Shown: positions 40,019 through 50,779, numbered from the stretch's first letter. The stretch: 64,000 bases of DNA from Marinomonas sp. TW1 (GCF_001625355.1 NZ_JSEE01000006.1:1-64000); one strand, 5' to 3'. Notes: a model not told the origin generated them from the letters alone. Translations and numbers: made by a program.

Positions 40019-40060
40019 GGTTGTTGTCTTTCTAATGTATTGTCGCCTTGGCCGCTAATA

Positions 40061-40789
40061 TTAAAGCTGCGGCTTTTCAGGTCTTGGTGCATAAGCAAAG
40101 ACATCAGAAAAACAATTGTTCTCTTTCAGGCCTTTTGCTTCAAGCTGGTCTAATGTGCCATAGACCATACCGACTGAACCGCTGATGAAAGCCGCGCTGT
40201 CTGACAGATCTGGATGATCGGCTAAGATGGCTTCATACAACCAACCAGTTCGGCCGTTCCACTCATCAGAACCCTCATTAACCACAAGATTCACAGAGAC
40301 GTTGTCATGTTGCTTAGCATTTTCTAACCACGCTTCTGCAAAGGTGTCTTGTGGCGTTCTAACGCCCCAATAAAAAGATATTTTGCCTTCAAAGCGACGT
40401 GCAACTAGGTCGCTGAATAGGCTTTTCACTTGAGCAAAGCCAGTGCCGCCGGCAATAAGTAAGATATGCTCAGAGGTCAGACTGAAGGCTTCACTTTCTA
40501 GATGGCAGTCCCCACCCGGTGCTTTTAAGCTCACTTCTGACGATTGGCTAAGATGTTCAACTACCTTGTGAGCAAGGGAGTCCGGATCACTAACAAGAAT
40601 GTATAAAGTCAGCAGTGGCAACTCGCCAGGCGCACTACCAATGGAATAAGGCACTTGTTCGCCCGTTGGTAGCTGGATCATGACATATTGACCCGAGATA
40701 AAAGAAAAGGAATCCATTTCCAGTGTGACTTGATAAACGTCTTTATTAACCAGTTCAACAGCCTTTACCTTGGCGGTCACTTCATTCAT
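40061..40789 (-). CDS. fre: NAD(P)H-flavin reductase
   Basis: A 242-residue ferredoxin-reductase-like enzyme of the Fre group that reduces free flavins. Flavin-binding motif 'VPYSIGSAP' (RPxS-like), NAD-binding 'LLIAGGTGFAQVKSLF' and 'FYWGVRTPQD'; the C-terminal region 'AFISGSVGMVYGTLDQL' closes the fold. No iron-sulfur domain. It lies downstream of rho behind rho's terminator. In other gammaproteobacteria fre pairs with ubiD, which is absent here. Confidence 0.88.
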   Translation of the reverse strand: MNEVTAKVKAVELVNKDVYQVTLEMDSFSFISGQYVMIQLPTGEQVPYSIGSAPGELPLLTLYILVSDPDSLAHKVVEHLSQSSEVSLKAPGGDCHLESEAFSLTSEHILLIAGGTGFAQVKSLFSDLVARRFEGKISFYWGVRTPQDTFAEAWLENAKQHDNVSVNLVVNEGSDEWNGRTGWLYEAILADHPDLSDSAAFISGSVGMVYGTLDQLEAKGLKENNCFSDVFAYAPRPEKPQL

Positions 40790-40853
40790 GTTGTTACTCC
40801 GTCGCGCATTTGTCAGCCAAAAGACAAATGTCCGTTATGCTTTCTAGAATGGA

Positions 40854-40882
40854 AAAAAAACCACTTATAAAAAGTGGTTTTT
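40854..40882 (-). terminator. Intrinsic terminator of rho
   Basis: Stem aaaccact / agtggttt with A- and T-runs on either side, between rho and fre on the - strand. Confidence 0.85.
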
Positions 40883-40898
40883 CAAGTTGTGTATCGAC

Positions 40899-42164
40899 TT
40901 ACTTATTCTTGCCTTTCATCGACTCGAAGAATTCGTCATTGGTCTTAGTGACTCGAAGTCGATCAATGAGGAACTCAGTAGCGGCAATGTCTTCCATTGG
41001 ATTAAGTAGTTTACGAAGGATCCACATGCGTTGCAGTTCGTCTTCGGATGTCAGTAGGTCTTCACGACGAGTACCTGAACGACGAATGTTGATAGCAGGG
41101 AACGTACGTTTCTCAGCAATCTTACGGTCAAGGTGAAGCTCAGAGTTACCTGTACCTTTAAATTCTTCGAAGATAACTTCGTCCATTTTAGATCCCGTAT
41201 CGACCAGTGCTGTTGCGATGATGGTCAAACTGCCACCTTCTTCAACGTTACGAGCCGCACCGAAGAAACGTTTTGGACGTTCCAGGGCATTGGCATCCAC
41301 ACCACCGGTTAAGACTTTACCGGAAGAAGGAATGACGGTGTTGTAAGCACGGGCCAAACGGGTAATGGAGTCTAGCAAAATGACAACGTCTTTCTTATGC
41401 TCAACCAAACGTTTGGCTTTTTCGATGACCATTTCAGCCACTTGAACGTGACGTGCTGGTGGCTCATCGAAGGTAGAAGCAACCACTTCTCCGCGAACGG
41501 TACGAGACATCTCGGTTACTTCCTCTGGACGTTCATCGATCAATAGAACGATCAAATGACATTCAGGGTTATTGCGAGTAATGGAATTCGCAATGTTTTG
41601 TAGCATGAAGGTTTTACCGGCTTTAGGCGGTGAAACCACCAAAGCACGTTGGCCTTTACCCATTGGTGCAACCAGATCGATGATGCGTGAGGTAACGTCT
41701 TCGGTTGAACCGTTACCCGCTTCCATGGCCAAACGGTCATCAGCAAAAAGAGGGGTTAAGTTCTCAAATAAGATTTTGTTGCGGACACTGTCTGGCTTGT
41801 CGAAATTAATTTCGTTTACTTTTAGAAGGGCAAAATAACGCTCGCCGTCTTTCGGTGGACGAATTTTCCCCGCAATGGTGTCACCTGTACGAAGATTAAA
41901 TCGACGTATTTGGCTTGGCGAAACATAAATGTCGTCTGGCCCAGCTAGGTAAGAACAATCTGGCGATCGAAGGAAACCAAAGCCATCTTGTAAAATTTCA
42001 AGGATACCATCGCCATAGATGTCTTCCCCACTTTTTGCATGACGCTTAAGGATGGAGAAAATAACATCTTGTTTGCGTGAACGAGCCATGTTGTCTAGGC
42101 CCATTTCTGATGCGATTTCTAAAAGTTCGTGTACTGATTTCTGTTTTAATTCGGTAAGGTTCAT
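40899..42164 (-). CDS. rho: Transcription termination factor Rho
   Basis: A 421-residue hexameric RNA helicase. N-terminal '[20 protein letters not shown]' and the RNA-binding cold-shock-like domain '[15 protein letters not shown]'; ATPase with Walker A '[11 protein letters not shown]', Walker B '[13 protein letters not shown]', Q loop '[11 protein letters not shown]' and '[20 protein letters not shown]'. Length and sequence are canonical. Confidence 0.98.
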   Translation of the reverse strand: MNLTELKQKSVHELLEIASEMGLDNMARSRKQDVIFSILKRHAKSGEDIYGDGILEILQDGFGFLRSPDCSYLAGPDDIYVSPSQIRRFNLRTGDTIAGKIRPPKDGERYFALLKVNEINFDKPDSVRNKILFENLTPLFADDRLAMEAGNGSTEDVTSRIIDLVAPMGKGQRALVVSPPKAGKTFMLQNIANSITRNNPECHLIVLLIDERPEEVTEMSRTVRGEVVASTFDEPPARHVQVAEMVIEKAKRLVEHKKDVVILLDSITRLARAYNTVIPSSGKVLTGGVDANALERPKRFFGAARNVEEGGSLTIIATALVDTGSKMDEVIFEEFKGTGNSELHLDRKIAEKRTFPAINIRRSGTRREDLLTSEDELQRMWILRKLLNPMEDIAATEFLIDRLRVTKTNDEFFESMKGKNK

Positions 42165-42684
42165 AAACGGGTTTGTATTAGCTCATTTGAGGAAAATTGA
42201 CAGGATTAAAAGGGCTTCTTATTAAGCCAGACTAATCTGTGTCTGGAAGTATCTAACAATGTATCAGCCACTCGGCACCAAAGAAACGAGCAATGTTTTT
42301 AAGGTATGCTCTATTTATAAGGGCCCGGATAGGGCTAAGCCAATACAGCGCGAAACAATTTGATTGGAATCTTTCAGAGGCCATTTATAGTTGGCTCTTC
42401 ATCAAGACCATCCATACTATAGATCGACTTAAAGGGAAGGTCTATAGAGAAAACTAGGAAAAAAGCAATTTCTGGTAATTTTTTGATCAAAGTGGGGTTT
42501 TTAGGCCGTTGCAGAGGGAAAATAATTGTATGTTCTCTTGATTTTTTGAGAAAAGGTTTGATCGGCGATAAAAAAAGCCATCAATCTCATGGTTTTTATG
42601 AGCGGATCCATCAATGCTTGTTCGGTTAACTGATATACTCTCAACTCGACACCTTTTTGATTTCAGCAAGATAAGGTTTACTGG
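42165..42684. promoter_or_regulatory. Divergent rho-ppx intergenic region
   Basis: 520 bases between the divergent rho and ppx genes with no supportable ORF. A long rho leader is expected, because rho is autoregulated in other gammaproteobacteria. A -10-like TATACT lies at 42634-42639, 46 bases before ppx, with a weak -35. The trxA gene often found next to rho is not here. Confidence 0.45.
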
Positions 42685-44202
42685 ATGCAGTCACTCTTTT
42701 TGCAACAATCTCATGATTTCCCTTTCGAAAAAATAGCCGCTATTGATTTGGGCTCCAACAGTTTCCATATGGTGATTGCTCAAGTTACTCATGGGCAGCT
42801 TCGTATCACTGGCGAGTTTGGTGAAAAAGTACAGTTAGCAGCGGGCCTGGTAAACGATTATTTAGATGACGCATCGCAGCAGCGTGGTTTGGAATGCTTG
42901 GCGCGATTTGCTCAGGTTATCGAAGACATGCCACCTGGATCGGTGCGGGTAGTGGGCACCAACGCTTTGCGCGTGGCCAAAAATCGCTATGATTTTATTG
43001 GCAGTGCCATGGACATTATGAGTCACCCAGTGGAAATCATTGCTGGGCGAGAAGAAGCTCGATTGATCTACGTGGGCGTCTCTAACACCATGGATCATGG
43101 CGAATCCAAGCGTCTAGTGGTCGACATTGGGGGAGGGAGTACCGAGTTTATTATCGGTCAACAACTGGAACCCATTTTAACGGAAAGCTTGCACATGGGT
43201 TGTGTGAGTTTTGCGAAACGTTTCTTTAAAGAAGGTGTGATCTCCAAATCAAACTTCCAGAAAGCGGTAACGGCCGCTCGTCTTGAGCTACTGAGTATTC
43301 AAGATGATTATTTAGATGAAGCTTGGGACGTCTCCATCGGTTCCTCCGGTACCATTAAAGCGGCGTTTAATATTGTTAAAGAAAATAATTGGGGTAAGAA
43401 GGGCATTACGCCGAAAAACCTCAAACAAATTCAAAAAGCCCTATTTCAAGCAGGACATGCAGACAACATTGATCTAGTTGGCTTGAAGCCTGAGCGGAAA
43501 AGTACCTTTGCTGCAGGCATCGCTATATTAACCGCGGTGTTTGAATGTTTTGATATTAAGCAGATGGACTTTTCCAATGGCGCGCTCAGAGAAGGTGTGT
43601 TGTATGACATTATGGGGCGTTACGCGGAAACGGACATTCGTGAGCGTACCGTCAACTACATGTTGAATCAGTATCATATTGATACTGAGCAAGCGAAATT
43701 GGTCACGCAAACCGCGCTCTCTGCGTTAGCTCAGGTGAAAGATGACTGGGGATTGAGCAGTATTTCGAGTGAAGACTTGCTTCGTTGGGCTGGTTTGTTG
43801 CATGAAGTTGGTGTGGGGATTTCACATAGCCGCTATCACAAACATGGTGCCTACATTATTAGTGAATCTGATATGCCAGGCTTTTCACAGCAAGAACAAC
43901 AGGCGTTAGCGAATTTGATCTTGCGCCATCGTCGCAAATTTACTCAATCTTTAGGATATCGTTTCACCAAAGGAGATCAGCAAGACCTAGATCGACTTTC
44001 GATTTTGTTGCGCTTGGCCATTTTGCTTCATCATGATCGCAAAGAAGGCGACATGCCGATCTTTACATTGAAAGCGTCTGAGAAAAGTTTGCATGCAGAG
44101 TTCTTGGCGGATTGGTTAGACAGCCGACCTTTGACTTTGGCGAACTTACAGCGTGAAGCAGAGGTTTTGGCACCTAACGGCTACACACTGACGTTTGAAT
44201 AA
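42685..44202 (+). CDS. ppx: Exopolyphosphatase
   Basis: A 505-residue Ppx/GppA-family enzyme that degrades polyphosphate from the ends. Actin-like ATPase-fold motifs: 'IAAIDLGSNSFHMVIAQ', 'AGREEARLIYVGV', 'LVVDIGGGSTEFIIG' and 'SSGTIKA'. The C-terminal HD-like region has 'WAGLLHEVGVGISHSRYHKH'. Length favours Ppx over GppA. It counterbalances ppk in this window. Confidence 0.92.
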   Translation: MQSLFLQQSHDFPFEKIAAIDLGSNSFHMVIAQVTHGQLRITGEFGEKVQLAAGLVNDYLDDASQQRGLECLARFAQVIEDMPPGSVRVVGTNALRVAKNRYDFIGSAMDIMSHPVEIIAGREEARLIYVGVSNTMDHGESKRLVVDIGGGSTEFIIGQQLEPILTESLHMGCVSFAKRFFKEGVISKSNFQKAVTAARLELLSIQDDYLDEAWDVSIGSSGTIKAAFNIVKENNWGKKGITPKNLKQIQKALFQAGHADNIDLVGLKPERKSTFAAGIAILTAVFECFDIKQMDFSNGALREGVLYDIMGRYAETDIRERTVNYMLNQYHIDTEQAKLVTQTALSALAQVKDDWGLSSISSEDLLRWAGLLHEVGVGISHSRYHKHGAYIISESDMPGFSQQEQQALANLILRHRRKFTQSLGYRFTKGDQQDLDRLSILLRLAILLHHDRKEGDMPIFTLKASEKSLHAEFLADWLDSRPLTLANLQREAEVLAPNGYTLTFE

Positions 44203-44217
44203 CCATGACAACGAGAG

Positions 44218-44244
44218 CCAACATCTTTCGTGGTGATGTTGGCT
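44218..44244. terminator. Hairpin downstream of ppx
   Basis: Stem gccaacatc / gatgttggc with a 9-base loop, overlapping the end of the opposite-strand small gene. No strong T-run follows. Confidence 0.5.
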
Positions 44245-44551
44245 AATTCAGCTTTTCGATGGTGCGGTACAAGGCCGCTACTTCTTCCCTTTGTAAACCT
44301 GTGACTCGTGACATTCGGCCAATGCTGGAAGTCACTTGTACGGACTCCTTACCTTCCTCTTCTTTCCCTTGTTTGTGTCCTTTGGTTTCATCTAATTGAG
44401 ACTGGGATGACGATAATAGCTGCTTTGCTTGTTCCGATAAATCTACGGCAGGTTCTTGCTCTTGTTGTGATGATGTTTGCGGCCGCACTTCTGCTGCCGG
44501 CTGAATCGTCGGTATGGTGAGGCGATTTAATGGTATGGATGAAATCGACAC
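44243..44551 (-). CDS. Unknown small protein, divergent from the tubulin-like gene
   Basis: About 102 residues, not recognised. It has a Gln/Ser/Glu-rich central stretch (low complexity, probably disordered) and a helical C-terminus 'LQREEVAALYRTIEKLN'. GTG 44551 follows a 'cgggg' stretch by ~7 bases and seems the best start; the frame is open to a TTG at 44590. No signal peptide. It is divergent from the FtsZ/tubulin-like gene and convergent with ppx. Real but unassigned is the best reading. Confidence 0.5.
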   Translation of the reverse strand: MSISSIPLNRLTIPTIQPAAEVRPQTSSQQEQEPAVDLSEQAKQLLSSSQSQLDETKGHKQGKEEEGKESVQVTSSIGRMSRVTGLQREEVAALYRTIEKLN

Positions 44552-44923
44552 GGCAATACCCCGACAGTCATCTAAGACACAACTTTGCAAATAAGCTTAG
44601 TACAAAGATTAACTTTATGTTTGAATTAGTGTAATTTTTTGTTATTGCAGTGTCAGTATTATTATCCATTCCGAAAATTCAGTGTGATTTGTAAACAATA
44701 AGCCAGATTGAAGTGCTCAGACAAAAGATTGATGAAAGCGGATAAAAATTTTGCATTCTGTCTCATCATATTCGTGCCTTTGTTATATAAGGATGATATT
44801 GTTTGAGTATAGATATTGAAAAAAACGTGCATTTAACAGAGCAAAAAGTTTGTTTTCTTAATGCCTGAGTCGCGAAAAACAGATCGCCTGTTGTAAGTAA
44901 ATTGCTTCAAAAAAGGATGCCAC
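44552..44923. promoter_or_regulatory. AT-rich upstream region of the tubulin-like gene
   Basis: About 370 bases between the divergent unknown gene and the tubulin-like gene. It is AT-rich, with 'ttatataagg' near 44783 as a possible -10. I see no repeats resembling centromere-like iterons and no other gene. Confidence 0.35.
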
Positions 44924-46954
44924 ATGAGTCAAGACAACCTGCCAATAGAACACCTCTATTACACGGAACCGAATCTAGAGAAAATCTTAGAAAATTTGGA
45001 CGTTGTTCGCGGTCAGATTCACCCACCGGTGACGACAGAAGGCGCACAAAATAGTGATCAGGTTTTTCCGTCAGTCTGTCTGATTGGTTTAGGGCGTTGT
45101 GGCTCTAATATCGCTTTAGATGTGGCGTCTTTGGTATACGATGCGCGCGCAAATTATATGCGTGAAGTGGAAAATCAAGAGCTGTTAGATACCGAACGTG
45201 AATTCCGCCCGATGCGTTGGATTCGCAAGCATTTGCCCATTGAAGGTAAAGATGGTTTTAAGCCGGTATTCTTAATTGAACCGATCGTCTTACTGGGTGA
45301 CTTAGACAAAGACATCGAAGGCCGTATTCGTTTTTCAAACCAAGAAGGCCGCGAGCAATTCTTGGAAGAATATAAAAAATTACAAATCATGGATTTATCT
45401 GAAGTCCATGCTGGTGGTGCCGGTAACGCACCTATCCTTGGTCAGTATCTTGCGAAAATCATTCTGAATAAGGATACCTCGACCTTCCGTAACGAAGATT
45501 GGAAGCATCTGCATTCCTACTTGGTGGATTCTTGTGGTATCAAAGCCAACCAATCTCGCTTGTACTTTTACATCTTTAGTGCGGGCGGTGGTACCGGTTC
45601 AGGTATGGCCTCTGAGTTCGGCTTGGCGCAGCAATTCTCATACTTAAGCAAAACCTTTGATTACCGTTCTGACCAATCGCAATTGGTGGATAAGCGCCAC
45701 AGCTTTGTCTTTGAGCCTATTTTTACCTCTGGTATTTGTATCTTGCCGAATATTTCCGGTAAGAACGTGGAAATCTCAGAAGCTTTGCACATCAATGCGG
45801 GTCGTTTGTTGACGAAATACATCTCGGAAGAGTGGAATTTCTCTTACAACGAAGAGCGTGAAGAAGATGAAGTACCTGCCGATGTGATGGAGCGTATTCG
45901 TCCTTGGAACTCCATGATGCTAATTTCAAACGACATTATGCGTTATGCGGAAGAAGAAGATGGCGGCGATGCCGATAGTATTGATGTGAATACGATGGAG
46001 AAATACGCAAACCAATATATTTCTCAGCAAATCTTCAACATCCTGACGGCGCAAGCGGTGACAACGGATTACGATGAAGATTACTTCCGTCGTGCAGGGA
46101 TTGATATTTCAGAAACCATTCGTTTGGATGCCAATGACTTGTTTATGAGTTTGGCGGGCCCAGTTGCTGTCGCTTATGCCGAGAGCGTAGTGGGACCTGG
46201 TGTTCATCAGGATATGGTCGACATTGATGACTTATTCTGCCGTTCGATTGAATTGCCTCACTTTAACGAAGACACATCGGCGATTGAAGGGGTGAGTGTC
46301 TTGCCTGTTGAATCAGATCGTTACCGTCAAGCCATTAAGGATTTCCGTAAGAGTGGTTATGACATCACCAAATTGAGTGACTTGCACTTCTTCAAAAACT
46401 GTTCGTCTATTGTGTCGATCATTTCTTTGCCACGTGACTTCAAACTGTCTTTCACTGCGTTAAACCGGTTGAAAATGCACTTGAACCGCTTGTGTCCAAA
46501 CACCACGCTTAAACGTTATGCCTTGGTGATTGGTGCGTCAGCGAATCTATCATTAACCACCTTGATTGCTAAGAGCCCATGTTTGAGTGATGACTTCTTA
46601 ACGCTGATGGTGGCTTACATGAAGCGTTGTTTTGCAAAAGATGATTACCGTTACACAGATGAAGTGGACCAAGCGATCATTGACATGATTCAAATGGAAG
46701 ACTTTGACGACAGTTTGGTCGACAAATATTTCAACAGTCACGAAAATCCAGCCAAAATTTTGGATACGAACTGGTACGCGATCAAGCCTATGTATGAGAA
46801 AAAATACCGTGAATTGATCGACAATACGCAGCAGTTTGTGTCCATCAACGACATTCGTTTGGACATTGATAATGTTCGAAATGCGATCAAATATCTGCGT
46901 GAGATTTATCGTCACCGTATTAGTAAGACCAACGTGCTTACGCTTAATGGCTAA
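44924..46954 (+). CDS. FtsZ/tubulin-superfamily GTPase, chromosomal, uncharacterised
   Basis: A 676-residue cytosolic protein carrying the tubulin/FtsZ motif set in order. G-box 'VCLIGLGRCGSNIALDV' (51-67); T3-like loop 'HAGGAGNAPILGQ' (162-174); signature T4 'FSAGGGTGSGMA' (218-229); 'MMLISNDIM' (331-339), matching the FtsZ Asn-Asp motif; T7-like 'LDANDLFMSLAG' (401-412) with DxxD (D402, D405), the GTP-hydrolysing spacing of FtsZ. It is far longer than FtsZ (~380) and has a ~270-residue C-terminal part I do not recognise. It is not FtsZ itself: no cell-division cluster is near and divergence is high. Strong ribosome-binding site 'aaaagga'; its own terminator follows. Confidence 0.85.
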   Translation: MSQDNLPIEHLYYTEPNLEKILENLDVVRGQIHPPVTTEGAQNSDQVFPSVCLIGLGRCGSNIALDVASLVYDARANYMREVENQELLDTEREFRPMRWIRKHLPIEGKDGFKPVFLIEPIVLLGDLDKDIEGRIRFSNQEGREQFLEEYKKLQIMDLSEVHAGGAGNAPILGQYLAKIILNKDTSTFRNEDWKHLHSYLVDSCGIKANQSRLYFYIFSAGGGTGSGMASEFGLAQQFSYLSKTFDYRSDQSQLVDKRHSFVFEPIFTSGICILPNISGKNVEISEALHINAGRLLTKYISEEWNFSYNEEREEDEVPADVMERIRPWNSMMLISNDIMRYAEEEDGGDADSIDVNTMEKYANQYISQQIFNILTAQAVTTDYDEDYFRRAGIDISETIRLDANDLFMSLAGPVAVAYAESVVGPGVHQDMVDIDDLFCRSIELPHFNEDTSAIEGVSVLPVESDRYRQAIKDFRKSGYDITKLSDLHFFKNCSSIVSIISLPRDFKLSFTALNRLKMHLNRLCPNTTLKRYALVIGASANLSLTTLIAKSPCLSDDFLTLMVAYMKRCFAKDDYRYTDEVDQAIIDMIQMEDFDDSLVDKYFNSHENPAKILDTNWYAIKPMYEKKYRELIDNTQQFVSINDIRLDIDNVRNAIKYLREIYRHRISKTNVLTLNG

Positions 46955-46970
46955 GTGCTTTAAGCATGTA

Positions 46971-47007
46971 AAAAACGCCTACTGGAACGTTCAGTAGGCG
47001 TTTTTTT
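46971..47007 (+). terminator. Intrinsic terminator of the tubulin-like gene
   Basis: Stem aaaaacgcctactg / cagtaggcgttttt with a 7-base loop and T-run, 16 bases after the stop. Confidence 0.92.
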
Positions 47008-47083
47008 ATGCCTTTTGCATCGAGGTCTAGGTTAGGTCGATTCAATAGATAATATAATTCTAGTTAAGTTGGTCTCAACTTAA

Positions 47084-47467
47084 CTAGTGACCCATCACTG
47101 TCACCTTTACATCTACCACTCCCGCGCGAGTGTTGGCGATGCGCTGAAATGCGGTTTTACTCAGATCAATCACGCGACCTCGAACAAATGGCCCTCGATC
47201 GTTTACACGTACTATGACACTTTTCTCATTGTCTAAATTGGTCACCCGTACCTGAGTGCCAAAAGGTAAGCGTTTATGGGCAGCTGTCATGGCGTTTTGA
47301 TTAAATGGCTCGCCACTTGCCGTGGTTCGGCCATGGTATTTGTCCGCATAATAGCTCGCGCCACCTTCTTCGGAAAAGCCCGCAGTATTCTTGTGACTGA
47401 TTGGCCCGCTGGAACAAGCAGACAATAAAAGTACTGTACTAGACAGACTAACAAACCGAGCGAACAT
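47084..47467 (-). CDS. RlpA-like lipoprotein, DPBB domain only
   Basis: A 127-residue lipoprotein. Signal with lipobox 'LLLSACSS' (Cys ~18), then one double-psi beta-barrel: '[19 protein letters not shown]', '[19 protein letters not shown]' and '[18 protein letters not shown]' (the catalytic Asp region of RlpA). RlpA cuts peptidoglycan glycan strands and localises to the septum through a SPOR domain; no SPOR domain is present here. It is convergent with the tubulin-like gene. Confidence 0.88.
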   Translation of the reverse strand: MFARFVSLSSTVLLLSACSSGPISHKNTAGFSEEGGASYYADKYHGRTTASGEPFNQNAMTAAHKRLPFGTQVRVTNLDNEKSVIVRVNDRGPFVRGRVIDLSKTAFQRIANTRAGVVDVKVTVMGH

Positions 47468-48041
47468 AAAAAAATTCCCAAATAAAAGTCGATGATTCTA
47501 TGCAGTGAAGCCTATTAAAATCCAGCCTTTGTATGACCTTTTAAAAAGCTTTGCGGAATCGTGACAGAAACAGGCATTCAGCAAACAAATAACTGACTTA
47601 TGGGGTGTTTGAGAATGGTTAAGGAGAACAGGGTCAGATCTGATAAAGCGCTATGTCATTGAAATGACGGTTGTGGAGGGTGCTGATCTATTGAGTCAGG
47701 TTATAGTATTTTCTCTAATCTCCCCCCCTTTTTTGCTTTTGGGGGGCAATTTTGCGTTTTTCTTAACCTCAAATAGCATTGTTCCAATGAACGTAATACA
47801 TCAATATGATCTGAACCTAAGGGGGATTTTGCTAGGAAACTCGCGTTTGGTGCGTATTGATATAGGCAGCGCGGCCATCTTTAACATTCGTTGACTGAGT
47901 GCCATGTTCTTGAAAGAGTGTTGTCTTATATGCCGTATGACATAGATTTTTCCATAGAAACAGAGCTTTAGTGGTAAATAAATCCATGATAAATCAGTTA
48001 TCATTGGGGCAATATTAGTATAGATAAACAGGAATAAACTG
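47468..48041. other. Intergenic region at the left edge of the restriction island
   Basis: 574 bases with short ORFs on both strands that overlap each other and have no recognisable product. It contains a C-run/G-run pair near 47720-47750. No tRNA, integrase or insertion-sequence ends were seen, so how the island arrived is not visible. Confidence 0.5.
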
Positions 48042-49601
48042 ATGACAAGTTTACAACAACGAGCCGAACTTCAACGCCAAATATGGGCGATTGCCAATGA
48101 TGTACGAGGCTCAGTGGATGGCTGGGATTTCAAGCAGTACGTACTGGGCTCTTTGTTCTATCGCTTTATCAGCGAAAACTTTGTTGGCTACATTACCGGC
48201 GGTGATGAAAGCGTTCATTATGCGGCCATGTCGGACGATGACAAAAACCTAGCGCTGGCTAAAGAAGATGCGATTAAAACCAAAGGCTATTTTCTTTACC
48301 CTAGCCAGTTGTTTAGCAATGTGGCGGCCAATGCACATAAGAACGAAAATTTAAATACGGATTTGGCGGCGATTTTTGCTGCAATCGAAAACTCAGCCAA
48401 TGGCTATGATTCAGAAAAAGACATCAAAGGCTTGTTTGCGGATTTTGATACCACCAGTAATCGTCTGGGTAATACGGTAGAGGCAAAAAACAAACGCCTA
48501 ACAGCTGTGTTAAAAGGCGTGGCGGGGCTAAACATTACCCAGTTTGAAGATAATGAAAATGACCTGTTTGGTGATGCTTACGAGTTTCTTATTTCAAACT
48601 ATGCCGCCAATGCGGGTAAATCCGGTGGCGAATTTTTCACCCCTCAGCATGTGTCAAAACTCATCGCACAGCTTGCTATGCACGGCCAAACCAGTGTCAA
48701 TAAAATTTACGACCCTGCGGCGGGTTCAGGCTCGTTGCTGTTACAAGCTAAAAAGCACTTCGATGCGCATATCATTGAAGAGGGTTTTTTTGGCCAAGAG
48801 CTCAATCACACCACCTACAACTTGGCGCGTATGAACATGTTTTTGCACAACATTAATTACGACAAGTTTAATATTCAGTTGGGCGATACCTTAACCGAAC
48901 CGCACTTTTTAGAAGACAAACCCTTTGATGCCATTGTTTCTAACCCGCCTTATTCGGTGAAATGGATGGGGAACGACGACCCAACCCTAATTAACGACGA
49001 CCGCTTTGCCCCCGCAGGGGTACTGGCACCCAAATCCAAAGCCGACTTTGCCTTTGTGCTGCATGCGCTCAGCTACCTATCAAGCAAAGGCCGCGCAGCC
49101 ATTGTTTGCTTCCCCGGTATTTTTTACCGTGGCGGTGCGGAGAAGAAAATCCGCCAGTACCTAGTAGATAACAACTACGTTGAAACCGTGATTTCATTGG
49201 CACCTAACCTGTTCTTTGGCACCACCATTGCTGTGAATATCTTGGTGCTGTCTAAACATAAAACCGATACCACCACCCAGTTTATTGATGCCAGCGGACT
49301 GTTTAAAAAAGAAACCAATAACAACGTGCTGACTGAGCAACACATCGAAGACATCATGAAGGTGTTTGCCAGCAAAGAGAATGTGGATCACTTTGCCAAA
49401 TCCGTTGATTTAGATGTCATTGCGAAAAGTGACTACAACCTTTCGGTAAGTAGCTATGTGGAAGCGAAAGACACTCGTGAAGTGATAGATATCATTAAGC
49501 TTAATGCCGAGCTTAAAACTACCGTTGCTAAAATCGACCAACTTCGTACTGATATTGATGCCATTGTGGCGGAAATTAACGGTGAGGAGCTTGAGGCATG
49601 A
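48042..49601 (+). CDS. hsdM: Type I restriction-modification system, DNA methyltransferase subunit
   Basis: A 519-residue N6-adenine methyltransferase. The N-terminal HsdM helical domain has '[20 protein letters not shown]'. SAM-binding motif I '[15 protein letters not shown]', catalytic motif IV '[11 protein letters not shown]', preceded by '[18 protein letters not shown]'. First gene of the island, with ribosome-binding site 'aggaa', and overlapping hsdS by 4 bases. Confidence 0.96.
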   Translation: MTSLQQRAELQRQIWAIANDVRGSVDGWDFKQYVLGSLFYRFISENFVGYITGGDESVHYAAMSDDDKNLALAKEDAIKTKGYFLYPSQLFSNVAANAHKNENLNTDLAAIFAAIENSANGYDSEKDIKGLFADFDTTSNRLGNTVEAKNKRLTAVLKGVAGLNITQFEDNENDLFGDAYEFLISNYAANAGKSGGEFFTPQHVSKLIAQLAMHGQTSVNKIYDPAAGSGSLLLQAKKHFDAHIIEEGFFGQELNHTTYNLARMNMFLHNINYDKFNIQLGDTLTEPHFLEDKPFDAIVSNPPYSVKWMGNDDPTLINDDRFAPAGVLAPKSKADFAFVLHALSYLSSKGRAAIVCFPGIFYRGGAEKKIRQYLVDNNYVETVISLAPNLFFGTTIAVNILVLSKHKTDTTTQFIDASGLFKKETNNNVLTEQHIEDIMKVFASKENVDHFAKSVDLDVIAKSDYNLSVSSYVEAKDTREVIDIIKLNAELKTTVAKIDQLRTDIDAIVAEINGEELEA

Positions 49602-50779
49602 GTCATTTGAGCTACATGGAGAAACTGCTGGATGGAGTTGAGGTGGTGTGGAAAGCTCTAGGCGATGTAGCAGACTATTCTCAAACGCGAGTAGATGCGT
49701 CTTGTTTATGTGCATCGTCTTTTGTTGGAGTAGATAACCTTGTTGCTAACAAAAGCGGGCGTGTCGACGCAACCTATATGCCTAATACAGAGCGTTTGAC
49801 CGCATATGAAATTGGAGACATCCTACTCGGCAATATTCGTCCATACCTCAAGAAAGTTTGGAAGGCGACCAGCTCAGGTGGCTGTAGTGGTGATGTACTC
49901 GCTATTCGAATATCGGAAAACTTCAAGGGAATGGTAAGCTCTGATTATCTCTATTACCTTTTGTCTTCAGACGCATTTTTCACGTACAACATGCAGCATG
50001 CTAAGGGCGCCAAAATGCCGCGTGGGAACAAAGCTGCGATCTTAAATTTCCAAATCCCCATCCCATGCCCAAATAACCCAGAAAAATCGCTGGCAATACA
50101 AGCTGAAATTGTGCGTATTCTGGACGCATTTACCGCCATGACCGCCGTGTTGACCGTCGAGCTTAACCTACGCAAAAAACAATACAACTACTACCGCGAC
50201 CAGTTGTTGAGTTTTGAAGAGGGTGACGTTGAGTGGAAGGCACTAGGGAAAATCGCAGAAATAAATACTGGTCAGAAACCATCTGAAATCTTGGATACAG
50301 AGGCGGAGTTTGATTATATCAATGCTGGGACAACTAGGTCTGGATATTGTGCTCTGAGTAATTGTGAGGGCGATACTGTGACGACCCCATCAAGAGGGCA
50401 AGGTGGCATTGGCTTTGTTGGTTACCAAAATAAGTCATTTTGGTTAGGTCCCCTTTGTTACAAAATACGGTCTATAGATAACAAAATACTAATCAATAAG
50501 TACCTTTTTTATATTCTTCAGTCGAAAAATCAACTGTTATTAGGATTAAAAAAAGAAGGTGGTGTTCCAGCAGTGAATAAATCTGATTTGGCTAAGTTAG
50601 AAATTCCTGTTCCTTCTATTACAGAACAGGAGCGAATTGTGGAAATTTTAGATAAGTTTGACACGTTAACCACTTCAATCCAAGAAGGTCTGCCCCGCGA
50701 AATCGAGTTACGTCAAAAGCAATACGAGTATTATCGAGACTTGTTGTTGAGCTTCCCGAAATCAGATGAGGCGGCCTAA
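49598..50779 (+). CDS. hsdS: Type I restriction-modification system, specificity subunit
   Basis: A 393-residue HsdS with two target-recognition domains (~15-150 and ~205-345), each followed by a conserved helical spacer. The spacers repeat each other: '[19 protein letters not shown]' (~195) and '[19 protein letters not shown]' (~380). The second recognition domain is AT-richer, as often seen where recognition domains are swapped. The DNA target cannot be read. Stop and next start overlap (TAATG). Confidence 0.94.
   Translation: MSHLSYMEKLLDGVEVVWKALGDVADYSQTRVDASCLCASSFVGVDNLVANKSGRVDATYMPNTERLTAYEIGDILLGNIRPYLKKVWKATSSGGCSGDVLAIRISENFKGMVSSDYLYYLLSSDAFFTYNMQHAKGAKMPRGNKAAILNFQIPIPCPNNPEKSLAIQAEIVRILDAFTAMTAVLTVELNLRKKQYNYYRDQLLSFEEGDVEWKALGKIAEINTGQKPSEILDTEAEFDYINAGTTRSGYCALSNCEGDTVTTPSRGQGGIGFVGYQNKSFWLGPLCYKIRSIDNKILINKYLFYILQSKNQLLLGLKKEGGVPAVNKSDLAKLEIPVPSITEQERIVEILDKFDTLTTSIQEGLPREIELRQKQYEYYRDLLLSFPKSDEAA

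Noticed and set aside
46598..46915. 105-codon antisense ORF inside the tubulin-like gene
   Set aside because: Shadow of a strongly supported gene; no start signal and no protein features.
44924..46954. Calling this gene ftsZ or plasmid tubZ
   Set aside because: Length, divergence and lack of division or partition neighbours argue against both; only superfamily membership is supported.
47664..48004. Overlapping short ORFs on both strands before hsdM
   Set aside because: No ribosome-binding sites, no recognisable protein features, and they overlap each other in opposite directions.
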